Positions 7,093-13,085 of a DNA stretch of 13,085 nt are shown here, piece after piece. The notes beneath the pieces were generated by a model. It was not told where the DNA came from and ran no database searches. It was given only the letters and a program-made list of their open reading frames with translations. The translations under genes and the position numbers were made by a program. Position 1 is the first letter of the stretch, and each line of letters opens with the position of its first letter. The stretch lies in contig CAOPQH010000034.1 of assembly GCA_948505485.1 (NCBI GenBank), forward strand, positions 1 through 13,085, written 5' to 3'. Source of the DNA: an uncultured Clostridia bacterium. Lineage in GTDB: Bacteria > Bacillota > Clostridia > TANB77 > CAG-508.

Positions 7093-9378
7093 CACTAACT
7101 CATTTTTATCGCACTCTAATCTCAAAGCTTCTTTCTCTAATACATCATCCACATCATATCCACTTTCAATTTCTTTTAGTATTCTTATTATAACTTTTTC
7201 GATACCTTCTTTTTTATATTCTTGAGATTCTTCTAGATTTCTCAATGCTTCTTTTTCAACATTTGTTTTTTTATCAGGAATTTCTATATCATCTTCTGAA
7301 TTATAGTATTTAGTAATAGATGTTTTTCTAACAACAAAATTATCTGTTATTATCTTTCCTTTTAGTGCCAGTCTCGTTCTTTGTTTTATTCTAGTTAATA
7401 AGGTCACTTCATCTTCCCCATAGTTAGCTTCTAAATCACCGCATTTTTCTATTATGTACAATGTTGCTTCTGCTGTATACTCCTCATCAAGTCCTTTTAA
7501 ACCATATCTTCGGCATAAACTTCTTGCTATATCTTTAGCTATTTTCATAATTTCACTATCATATTTTTTTGTAAATTCTGTTGAACAACTTATCTTTTTT
7601 CCTCCATACCATACTCCCTGCTTTTGTTCTATTAGTAATTTTAATCTTTCTGTATCAATAAAGTATATACTTAATATATATTTAGTAAATTCTTCAAAAC
7701 TAATTTGATTTTCTTCACAGAAACTTTTCATTTCTTTTAAAGTATGAAAACTTACTTGATTTTCTTTTACATTTTCTTTAAATTTAGCTTTTGCCTTTTT
7801 TATTCTTCTATTTAGAATAGGTACTTTTAACTCTTTCATCAATAGATTATATTCTATTCCAAGTATTTGAGCAAATTTTCTTCTGGTTACTCTGTTTTCG
7901 AATTTTTTATATAATTTTTCAAATTGTTCTAAATTCACCTTATATCCCATATAATATCCATCTTTGTTTAATATTTGGAATAAATTCTTTGTAAATTCTT
8001 CTTCTCCAATTTCAAGTGAGACTTTAGTTTTTTTAGATTTCATATCTTTAAATTGACTTCTCGATATGTTTAAAATTTGTTCTGCATAATCTTTTTTAGA
8101 TAATCTAATTGGGTATCTTGTATACATTTCGTTCACTGCGTTTATATCTATGTTTTCTCCAACTCTATAATTCTGTTTGATTGTTTTTTGAATTTGCCTA
8201 ATTTCTTCCTCTAAAATTATCTCATTTTTTAAAATAATTGCTGTTCTATTTTTTATGTATTTTAGTTGTTGGTAATTCTCTCGGGTAATATCTAATATCT
8301 TTTCTGCAAATTCTACTTCACTAAGTGGAAAGTAATTTTCGTTATATATCTTTTTTAATTTTTTATAGCTTATTCTTTGTTGTATATATAAATTATTATG
8401 TTTTATAACTTTTTTTCTAAATTCTAGTATCGATTTTTCATTTACTTTTAAATCTTTTAAAATTACTGCTTTCTTTCCATTTGATTTTATTGTTCTAAGA
8501 GATGCCTCTGTTATATCTAACATCCTTTTTGCAAATTCAACTTCTGTTAAAGGAGTATAATATTTATCAAAAGTTTCTCTAAATTTATTATAGTCTATTA
8601 AATCTTGAATATGAAGTCTTTCTCTTACAATTATCTCTTGCTTTAGTTCTTCTAAAGTCTCATCACTTGGCGACTCATTAGATAAAATCCATACGGTTTT
8701 ATTAGGATTGTATCTAGCTTCATTATATGATTTAAACGAGATATCTAAAATTTTTATCATAAACTCAGCTTCTGATAATACTATATATTTTCTATCAAAT
8801 ATTTCTCTACATCTAGAATAAGTTAAAGAATCCCTTCTATGTAAGTTTTCTTTTCTTATTACTTCTCTTCTAAAACTTAATACATCTTCCTCACTTATTT
8901 TTTCTTTAGACAATATTCTAGTTTTTGCTTTCGTATCCTTTTTTATACGTTTTTGATTTAATTCTGGAATATCAAATATTTGTATATAATAATCACTTTC
9001 TTTTAATGGTAAATAATATTCTTCACTATCAAAAATTGCTTTAAGTTCTGAAATTGACAGCATGTCATCTATATGCAGTCTTCTGCCTTTTATCACATTT
9101 TGTCTTATTTTTAATATTTGCTCTGCACTAATTTCGTATTGTTTTAAAATTCTTGGAGCTTGATTCACAAACCTCATTGCTTTATATGATGAATTCGTTA
9201 GTTCTAGTATTTCTTGTGCAAACTCTCGTTCTTTTAGTTCTATACCATATTCAATTAAAATATCTTTTGATAATTGATATATTTCCAAAAACTTTTCATA
9301 ATTTATATTATCAAATTTATGAAGTTTAAACTTTCTTATAATTTCATTTTTACATTTTATTAATTGTTCTTTTTCCAC
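7039..9378 (-). CDS. Unrecognised tandem-repeat protein with HTH-like units and a C-terminal sigma-70 region 2-like segment
   Basis: I do not recognise a named family for this 779-residue cytoplasmic protein. It has about eight tandem units. Their shared core 'L-S/T-E-x-E-F-A-x-x-I-L-D-I-T/S', followed by 'Y-x-x-L-K' and later 'I-L', is anchored at F53, Y130, F206, F282, F357, Y431, F502 and F564 (spacing 77, 76, 76, 75, 74, 71, 62). Units 1-5 begin with 'V/I-I' and an 'L-H/Y' pair (19-20, 101-102, 179-180, 255-256, 330-331). The core (for example FAQILGIEYNLLMKEL) looks like a helix-turn-helix. Residues 612-675 (IARSLCRRYGLKGLDEEYTAEA, then ATLYIIEKCGDL, then RIKQRTRLALKGKI) resemble sigma-70 region 2. 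The start is GTG, 8 nt after AAAGGA; an ATG 2 nt earlier is out of frame. It lies 68 nt downstream of lysS with no terminator between. DNA binding or transcription control is inference. Confidence 0.8.
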   Translation of the reverse strand: MEKEQLIKCKNEIIRKFKLHKFDNINYEKFLEIYQLSKDILIEYGIELKEREFAQEILELTNSSYKAMRFVNQAPRILKQYEISAEQILKIRQNVIKGRRLHIDDMLSISELKAIFDSEEYYLPLKESDYYIQIFDIPELNQKRIKKDTKAKTRILSKEKISEEDVLSFRREVIRKENLHRRDSLTYSRCREIFDRKYIVLSEAEFMIKILDISFKSYNEARYNPNKTVWILSNESPSDETLEELKQEIIVRERLHIQDLIDYNKFRETFDKYYTPLTEVEFAKRMLDITEASLRTIKSNGKKAVILKDLKVNEKSILEFRKKVIKHNNLYIQQRISYKKLKKIYNENYFPLSEVEFAEKILDITRENYQQLKYIKNRTAIILKNEIILEEEIRQIQKTIKQNYRVGENIDINAVNEMYTRYPIRLSKKDYAEQILNISRSQFKDMKSKKTKVSLEIGEEEFTKNLFQILNKDGYYMGYKVNLEQFEKLYKKFENRVTRRKFAQILGIEYNLLMKELKVPILNRRIKKAKAKFKENVKENQVSFHTLKEMKSFCEENQISFEEFTKYILSIYFIDTERLKLLIEQKQGVWYGGKKISCSTEFTKKYDSEIMKIAKDIARSLCRRYGLKGLDEEYTAEATLYIIEKCGDLEANYGEDEVTLLTRIKQRTRLALKGKIITDNFVVRKTSITKYYNSEDDIEIPDKKTNVEKEALRNLEESQEYKKEGIEKVIIRILKEIESGYDVDDVLEKEALRLECDKNELVLKMQDFYIGMKKKEKLH

Positions 9379-9446
9379 ATTAATGTTCCTTTTAAATTTT
9401 TAAATTCTAGTTTAATATAATTATTTATATATAAAATATACTGGTG

Positions 9447-10952
9447 TTAATGGTCTAAAAGTGGTTTCATGGTTGGGAAAAGCAGTACATCTCTTACTGA
9501 TGCTGAATCTGTTAAAAGCATTATTAATCTGTCTATTCCAATTCCCAATCCTCCTGTTGGTGGTAATCCTATTTCTAATGCATTTATATAGTCTTCGTCC
9601 ATCATTCCTGCTTCTTCATCTCCTGCTTCTTTTGCCTCAACTTGCTTTTTAAATCTTTCATATTGATCTATTGGATCATTTAATTCTGAGAACGCATTTC
9701 CATACTCTCTTCCACCTATAAATATTTCAAATCTCTCTGTCATTTTTTTATTATTTGGACATTTTTTTGCAAGTGGTGATATTTCTACAGGATACTCATA
9801 TATGAATGTTGGTTGTATTAACGTTTTTTCTACATATTCATCAAAGAATAGACTTATAACATCTCCTCTAGTCTCTTTTGTTACATCTGGAATCTCTATT
9901 CCTTTTTCTTTTGCTAATTTTACTGCCTCTTCGTCTGTTTTTATATCATTAAAATCTATTCCTGTAACCTCTTTAATACTATCTACCATTGTAATTCTCT
10001 TCCAACCTGGAGTTAGGTCTATTTCTTGTCCTTGGTATGTAATTTTTGTTGTTCCTAATATTTCTTGTGCTGTTTTAGTAAATATTTTTTCAGTAATATC
10101 CATCATATCATTGTAATCCTCATAAGCAGCATACAATTCTAACATTGTAAACTCTGGATTATGTCTTATATCCATACCTTCATTTCTAAATACTCTTCCT
10201 ATTTCATATACTTTATCAAATCCACCTACTATTAACCTTTTCAAATTTAACTCTAATGCAATTCTTAAATACATATTTATATCTAGTGCATTATGATGTG
10301 TTATAAAAGGCCTTGCAGTAGCTCCTCCTGATATTGTATTTAATACAGGTGTTTCTACTTCTAAAAATCCTTCTTCTTCTAATATTTTTCTAATATTACT
10401 TATAATCTTACTTCTAATCTCAAAAGTTTTCTTAACTTCTGGATTCACTATTAAATCTGTATATCTTTGTCTATACCTTAAATCAGGGTCTTTTAATCCA
10501 TGAAATTTTTCTGGTAATGGTCTTAAAGACTTAGAAAGTAATGTAACTTCTTTTGCATGCACAGAAATTTCCTCAGTTCTTGTTTTAAAAACAAAACCAG
10601 TAATACCTATAATATCCCCTATATCAAAAGTTTTAAATGCCTTATAACTTTCTTCTCCCAAGTCATTTATACTAACATAACTTTGTATTTTTTCATCACT
10701 ATCTTGAATTGTACAAAAAGAAGCTTTTCCCATAATCCTTTTAGCAATAATTCTACCTGCAACTGTAACATCTTTTTGTTCAAACTTATCATAATCTGCT
10801 TTAATTTCTCCAGCAGTATTAGTTCTATTAAACTTTGTTATCTCAAAAGGATCTTTACCCTGCTCTTGTAACTCAGATAACTTATCCCTTCTAATCCTCA
10901 TTAATTGATTTAAATCAACCTCTTGTTCTTCAATATTATTATTTTCTTGCAT
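9447..10952 (-). CDS. lysS: Lysyl-tRNA synthetase, class II
   Basis: LysS charges tRNA-Lys with lysine using ATP, in the cytoplasm. The protein has the bacterial class II layout: an N-terminal anticodon-binding OB fold at about residues 60-140, then the catalytic core. The core has motif 1 (GFLEVETPVL), the ATARPF segment, motif 2 (FRNEGMDIRHNPEFT, starting near 255) and motif 3 (GGLGIGIDRLIML, near 467-479). The longest frame starts at 10961 (MFFM...), but that ATG overlaps the Shine-Dalgarno AAAAGGAG. The fourth codon, ATG at 10952, is spaced 9 nt from GGAG and gives MQENNNIEEQ, so I chose it (501 residues, family-normal). No T-box or other leader switch was recognised upstream. The gene stands between the repeat island on its 5' side and the repeat/sigma-like protein gene on its 3' side. 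All catalytic motifs are intact. Confidence 0.97.
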   Translation of the reverse strand: MQENNNIEEQEVDLNQLMRIRRDKLSELQEQGKDPFEITKFNRTNTAGEIKADYDKFEQKDVTVAGRIIAKRIMGKASFCTIQDSDEKIQSYVSINDLGEESYKAFKTFDIGDIIGITGFVFKTRTEEISVHAKEVTLLSKSLRPLPEKFHGLKDPDLRYRQRYTDLIVNPEVKKTFEIRSKIISNIRKILEEEGFLEVETPVLNTISGGATARPFITHHNALDINMYLRIALELNLKRLIVGGFDKVYEIGRVFRNEGMDIRHNPEFTMLELYAAYEDYNDMMDITEKIFTKTAQEILGTTKITYQGQEIDLTPGWKRITMVDSIKEVTGIDFNDIKTDEEAVKLAKEKGIEIPDVTKETRGDVISLFFDEYVEKTLIQPTFIYEYPVEISPLAKKCPNNKKMTERFEIFIGGREYGNAFSELNDPIDQYERFKKQVEAKEAGDEEAGMMDEDYINALEIGLPPTGGLGIGIDRLIMLLTDSASVRDVLLFPTMKPLLDH

Positions 10953-11076
10953 AAAAAACATCTCCTTTTAAAATTTTATTTTATATTACATTCTTTAAAT
11001 TTAGATTTGATCTTAACAAAAACGTCCTATCGTCATATAGTTTGACGGTTATAAAACAGCAAAGTCATTGGAGCTC

Positions 11077-11095
11077 GGGCGATTGCTAATCGCCC
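11077..11095. repeat. GC-rich palindrome GGGCGATT-GCT-AATCGCCC
   Basis: This is a perfect 8-bp stem with a 3-nt loop, standing out in an otherwise AT-rich spacer. On the minus strand it reads TGTAGGGGCGATTAGCAAT followed by CGCCCG. From memory, palindromes of the form GTAGGGGCGATT...AATCGCCCG are dispersed in many Bacillota intergenic regions. No T-run follows on either strand, so it is probably a dispersed repeat rather than a terminator. Confidence 0.6.
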
Positions 11096-11156
11096 CTACA
11101 TTTCTCTACTATTCTAATTTATTGTTATATTTTGTTGAAAATATATATTTATAACT

Positions 11157-11230
11157 ATAGAGAAGCCATGTGTAGTGATATAACATTTTTAATATTATAG
11201 AGTAGTCACGCGTGGTGATAGCACTTTTCG
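11157..11230 (-). repeat. Direct pair of 34-bp units, inverted relative to the 41-bp units
   Basis: The units at 11157-11190 and 11197-11230 start 40 bp apart and both begin ATAGAG. They agree at 24 of 34 positions (19 of the first 24), with most early differences being transitions. The second unit ends GGTGATAGCAC-TTTTCG, close to the reverse complement of the start of copy B (GGTGATAGGACATTTTCG). The two sets therefore appear to be the same element in opposite orientation. Confidence 0.5.
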
Positions 11231-11266
11231 TTTGAGCCCGACGAAAACGAAAATGTCCTATCACCA
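11213..11266. repeat. Large two-part hairpin formed by opposed repeat units
   Basis: TGGTGATAG (11213-11221) pairs perfectly with CTATCACCA (11258-11266). Inside it TTTTCGTTT (11225-11233) pairs with AAACGAAAA (11245-11253), leaving an 11-nt loop GAGCCCGACGA. The total is 18 perfect base pairs interrupted by a small internal loop. It lacks a following T-run, so it is not an obvious terminator. Confidence 0.65.
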
Positions 11267-11348
11267 GGTAGCTTGACGGCTACAAAATAGTGCATACTCC
11301 ATACACAGGTAGCTTGGCGGATATAAATAATGCATAATAATAGCACTA

Positions 11349-12440
11349 TTAAACATTAAATTTAAACAACACCACATCCCCATCTTGCATAACATATTCT
11401 TTTCCTTCTGAGCGAACTAATCCCTTTTCTCTTGCTAACACCATTGAACCTTCGCGCATCAAATCATCATATGTCACAATTTCTGCTTTAATAAATCCCC
11501 TTTCTATATCTGAATGAATTTTTCCAGCAGCTTGTGGAGCCTTTGTATTTTTCTTTATTGTCCAAGCTCTTACTTCTGGTTCTCCAGCCGTTAAAAATGA
11601 CATTAATCCTAATAAATCATAACTCTTTTTTATTACTTTATCTAATCCTGATTCTTCTAATCCTAATGCTTCTAGCATTTCTTTTTTATCTTCGTCTTCT
11701 AAACCTGATAATTCTTCTTCTATTTTTACACATAATGGTATTACTTCTGCATTTTCTTTTTTTGCATGTTCTTTAACCTTTAAAACCAATTCATCATTTT
11801 CTACATTTTCTAATTGTTCTTCTGAAACATTTGCTATATATAAAATAGGTTTTGTTGTAAGTAAAAATAAATCTTTTACAATTTCTTTTTCTTCTTCATT
11901 AAAATCTATTGCTCTTGCAGAAATTCCTGCTTCTAAATTGGTTTTTATCTTTTCTAATACATCAATTTCTACCTTATATTTTTTATCTGCTTTTAACATC
12001 TTTTTGGCTTTATCTATTCTTTTATCTACTGTTTCTATATCAGCAAAAATCAACTCTAAATTGATTGTTTCTATATCTCTTATTGGATCTACTGATCCAT
12101 CAACATGTACAACATTATCATTTTCAAAACATCTAACAACTTCTACTATACTATCTACTTCTCTTATATGTGATAAAAATTTATTTCCTAACCCTTCACC
12201 TTTACTAGCACCTTTAACTAACCCAGCAATGTCTACAAATTCTATTATTGCATGTGTTACTTTTTGTGGATTATATATTTTTGCCAAATTGTCTAATCTT
12301 TCATCTGGAACAGGTACAACACCTATATTGGGCTCAATTGTACAAAAAGGATAATTTGCACATTCTGCTCCTGCTTTTGTTATACTATTAAACATTGTAC
12401 TTTTTCCTACATTTGGTAAACCAACTATACCTATTTTCAT
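11349..12440 (-). CDS. ychF: Ribosome-associated P-loop ATPase/GTPase YchF (OLA1 family)
   Basis: YchF is a conserved cytoplasmic Obg-related nucleotide hydrolase that binds ribosomes and prefers ATP. The 363-residue length is typical. Motifs: G1 GLPNVGKS at 7-14, G3 DIAGLVKGA at 70-78, and the altered G4 NVSE (N204-E207) in place of NKxD, which is the hallmark of the family's ATP preference. A helical insertion lies at about 125-195, and a C-terminal TGS domain at about 279-361 starts at FLTAGEPEVRAWT and ends with DGDVVLFKFNV. The P-loop follows the N terminus directly (MKIGIVG), and GAAGGA precedes the ATG at 12440, so the start is firm. It has its own extended -10 promoter and appears monocistronic or read toward lysS across the repeat island. 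No key residue is missing. Confidence 0.97.
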   Translation of the reverse strand: MKIGIVGLPNVGKSTMFNSITKAGAECANYPFCTIEPNIGVVPVPDERLDNLAKIYNPQKVTHAIIEFVDIAGLVKGASKGEGLGNKFLSHIREVDSIVEVVRCFENDNVVHVDGSVDPIRDIETINLELIFADIETVDKRIDKAKKMLKADKKYKVEIDVLEKIKTNLEAGISARAIDFNEEEKEIVKDLFLLTTKPILYIANVSEEQLENVENDELVLKVKEHAKKENAEVIPLCVKIEEELSGLEDEDKKEMLEALGLEESGLDKVIKKSYDLLGLMSFLTAGEPEVRAWTIKKNTKAPQAAGKIHSDIERGFIKAEIVTYDDLMREGSMVLAREKGLVRSEGKEYVMQDGDVVLFKFNV

Positions 12441-12479
12441 CTATTTATCCTTCTTTCTATCGCTCTTCTATAGTTATAT

Positions 12480-12508
12480 ACTATACCATAAATTTAAAAT
12501 TTTGTCTA
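12480..12508 (-). promoter_or_regulatory. Extended -10 sigma-A promoter of ychF
   Basis: On the minus strand TAGACA (12508-12503) and TATAGT (12485-12480) are 17 nt apart. The spacer ends TATGG, so TGG stands immediately before the -10, an extended -10 (TGn). Transcription would begin near 12473, giving a leader of about 33 nt that contains GAAGGA before the ATG at 12440. Confidence 0.8.
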
Positions 12509-12533
12509 TAAAAATACTTAACAAATGTTTAAA

Positions 12534-12567
12534 AGCAGAAAAAGAGGCAACAACCTCTTCCTCTGCT
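12534..12567 (-). terminator. Intrinsic terminator after the small membrane protein gene
   Basis: AGCAGA-AA-AAGAGG (12534-12547) pairs with CCTCTT-CC-TCTGCT (12554-12567) around loop CAACAA: two perfect 6-bp stems with a small symmetric internal loop. On the minus strand it is followed by TTTTAAACATTTG, a modest U-tract. It begins 13 nt after the TAG of the upstream gene and isolates ychF from it. Confidence 0.7.
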
Positions 12568-12580
12568 TGACACAGCATAC

Positions 12581-13027
12581 CTACTTCCGCTGTTTTTTGA
12601 AATAGGACATGTCATTTCTTATGTCCCAAAAAATAGCCACAGCATATATGCTTACTATGAAGCCTGCCCACCCTATATATGTTATAAAAACCGTAATAAC
12701 TGCAGACACATAACTCGTGTCATAATCGGATGGTACAATTTTGTTGGCATTGCAATACTGCAATACGATTCCTAAAATAAATGGAATCAAGCAGTATGCT
12801 TCATGCCTGGCTTTTTTCCAGCAAATCTTTCTTTTGGGATGCCTTCTTTTTAAACAAAAGACCTCCCATGAAAGTTTGCCAGCCATAAAACTACTTGCAA
12901 TTATAATGGCAATGCCAATATACTTGCAATAGTATATTATTAGCCCCAGCATGATAGCTGTGATGGCTAACACTATACCTTCTTCTTTCTTCCGGCAAAC
13001 TTCTGCCAGTGTCATCTTTTTATTCAT
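12581..13027 (-). CDS. Small four-helix membrane protein of unknown function
   Basis: I do not recognise this 148-residue protein. It has four likely membrane segments (about 17-33, 36-50, 79-92, 106-134). A strongly basic loop lies between the second and third (KRRHPKRKICWKKARH, 60-75), and a basic C terminus (KKQRK) suggests those parts face the cytoplasm. Cysteines are scattered (C11, C34, C58, C69, C79, C92) without a clear motif. No signal peptide, catalytic motif or transporter signature is visible. The start at 13027 is supported by AAGGAGG 8 nt upstream. Sampled 60-base lines run about 33-42% G+C, against about 20-25% in the rest of the window, suggesting horizontal acquisition. It is followed by its own terminator. 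Its 5' neighbour lies outside the window, so its operon context is unknown. Confidence 0.75.
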   Translation of the reverse strand: MNKKMTLAEVCRKKEEGIVLAITAIMLGLIIYYCKYIGIAIIIASSFMAGKLSWEVFCLKRRHPKRKICWKKARHEAYCLIPFILGIVLQYCNANKIVPSDYDTSYVSAVITVFITYIGWAGFIVSIYAVAIFWDIRNDMSYFKKQRK

Positions 13028-13046
13028 TTCTTTTTCCTCCTTAAAT

Positions 13047-13069
13047 CCCGCAGTTGCGGGTTATTTTTT
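13047..13069 (+). terminator. Hairpin plus T-tract, terminator-like on the plus strand
   Basis: CCCGC (13047-13051), loop AGTT, GCGGG (13056-13060), then TTATTTTTT. As RNA this works as an intrinsic terminator only for plus-strand transcription. Yet it lies just upstream of the Shine-Dalgarno of a minus-strand gene, and no plus-strand gene ends nearby. In the minus-strand mRNA the same hairpin sits 6 nt before AAGGAGG and could affect translation. Confidence 0.4.
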
Positions 13070-13085
13070 ATTCTGGAGAGTACAA

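Larger units (their letters stand above)
11019..11334 (+). repeat. Diverged 41-bp repeat units, three direct copies
   Basis: Copy A (11019-11059) and copy B (11250-11290) match at 32 of 41 positions, and seven of the nine differences are transitions. Both contain GTCCTATC and TTGACGG. Copy C (11306-11334) repeats CAGGTAGCTTG with a G for A in the loop, 41 bp after the same point in copy B, and then TGCAT. In each copy the conserved TTGACG/TTGGCG is flanked by arms that can pair (GTAGC/GCTAC in B, TATAGT/GTTATA with two G-U pairs in A, one mismatch in C). Loops are thus conserved while stems vary. Confidence 0.65.
10962..11348. other. 387-bp intergenic island of diverged short repeats and palindromes
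   Basis: There is no coding frame of note here. The stretch holds at least five related units of about 35-41 bp in two orientations (11019-11059, 11157-11190, 11197-11230, 11250-11290, 11306-11334), a GC-rich palindrome (11077-11095) and a large hairpin (11213-11266). It separates ychF from lysS. No convincing sigma-A promoter for lysS is visible in the proximal 60 bp, only a TAATAT-like -10. So lysS either has a weak promoter or is transcribed through the island from ychF. Confidence 0.7.

Noticed and set aside
7039..9378. Calling the 779-residue protein a sigma factor
   Set aside because: Only a region 2-like pattern is visible; no convincing region 4 HTH or -35 binding segment was recognised, so only similarity is claimed.
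9379..9446. Promoter for the repeat protein gene (TAGACC with TATATA)
   Set aside because: Only a poor match with an 18-nt spacer in very AT-rich DNA; read-through from lysS is equally possible.
9461..10871. Plus-strand open frames opposite lysS
   Set aside because: They are antisense shadows of a well-identified gene, with low-complexity leucine- and serine-rich translations and no ribosome binding sites.
10953..10961. Upstream ATG giving lysS an MFF extension
   Set aside because: It overlaps the AAAAGGAG Shine-Dalgarno; ATG at 10952 has the normal 9-nt spacing, so the longer start is unlikely to be used.
11213..11266. Intrinsic terminator of ychF
   Set aside because: No run of T follows the hairpin on the minus strand.
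11019..11334. CRISPR array
   Set aside because: Units are few, diverged, in both orientations, and not separated by regular unique spacers.
10962..11348. T-box or lysine riboswitch leader for lysS
   Set aside because: No T-box sequence, specifier structure, or terminator with a U-tract ahead of lysS was found; the hairpins belong to repeat units instead.
11534..12354. Plus-strand open frames opposite ychF
   Set aside because: They mirror the AT-rich codons of ychF; their hydrophobic translations are artefacts.

Overview
The window comes from a very AT-rich Bacillota (Firmicutes) genome. By eye the genes are about 20-25% G+C. The strong AAGGAGG-type ribosome binding sites, sigma-A promoters with TTGACA/TATAAT-like hexamers, and gene content (RecG, TsaD, bacterial class II LysRS, YchF, a Gram-positive type secreted protein of Big_2 repeats) fit a gut-type member of Clostridia. 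Tryptophan is read from TGG, so the code looks standard. The genus cannot be named from the sequence alone.

Left region (1-4408, minus strand): a compact housekeeping operon, read right to left, runs site-2 protease homologue, tsaD, metallophosphoesterase, recG (cut by the window edge). Gaps are 9-22 nt, and one consensus promoter lies upstream at 4380-4408. A divergent gene (4557-6611, plus strand) has its own near-perfect promoter at 4496-4524. It encodes a secreted protein of about seven Big_2-like Ig modules with an unusual charge split and a SLAP-like C-terminal domain.

Middle region (6612-9378): a bidirectional terminator separates that gene from a 779-residue minus-strand protein I cannot assign to a named family. 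It consists of about eight tandem repeats of roughly 62-77 residues, each with a helix-turn-helix-like core, followed by a segment resembling sigma-70 region 2. It starts at GTG and appears to carry a one-base contraction in an A-run near its 3' end that changes its C terminus. This is the most novel object in the window.

Right region (9447-13085, minus strand): lysS lies upstream of the repeat protein and ychF upstream of lysS. They are separated by a 387-bp intergenic island of diverged, inverted short repeats and palindromes. Right of ychF, behind a terminator, sits a small four-helix membrane protein gene with markedly higher G+C (about 33-42% in sampled lines), which suggests a recent arrival or an island boundary.

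The housekeeping genes cover DNA repair (RecG), tRNA modification (TsaD), tRNA charging (LysS) and ribosome-associated nucleotide hydrolysis (YchF). They are not one pathway. The accessory genes (secreted Big_2 protein, repeat/sigma-like protein, small membrane protein) sit between conserved blocks. No tRNA, rRNA, CRISPR array, transposase or known riboswitch was seen.
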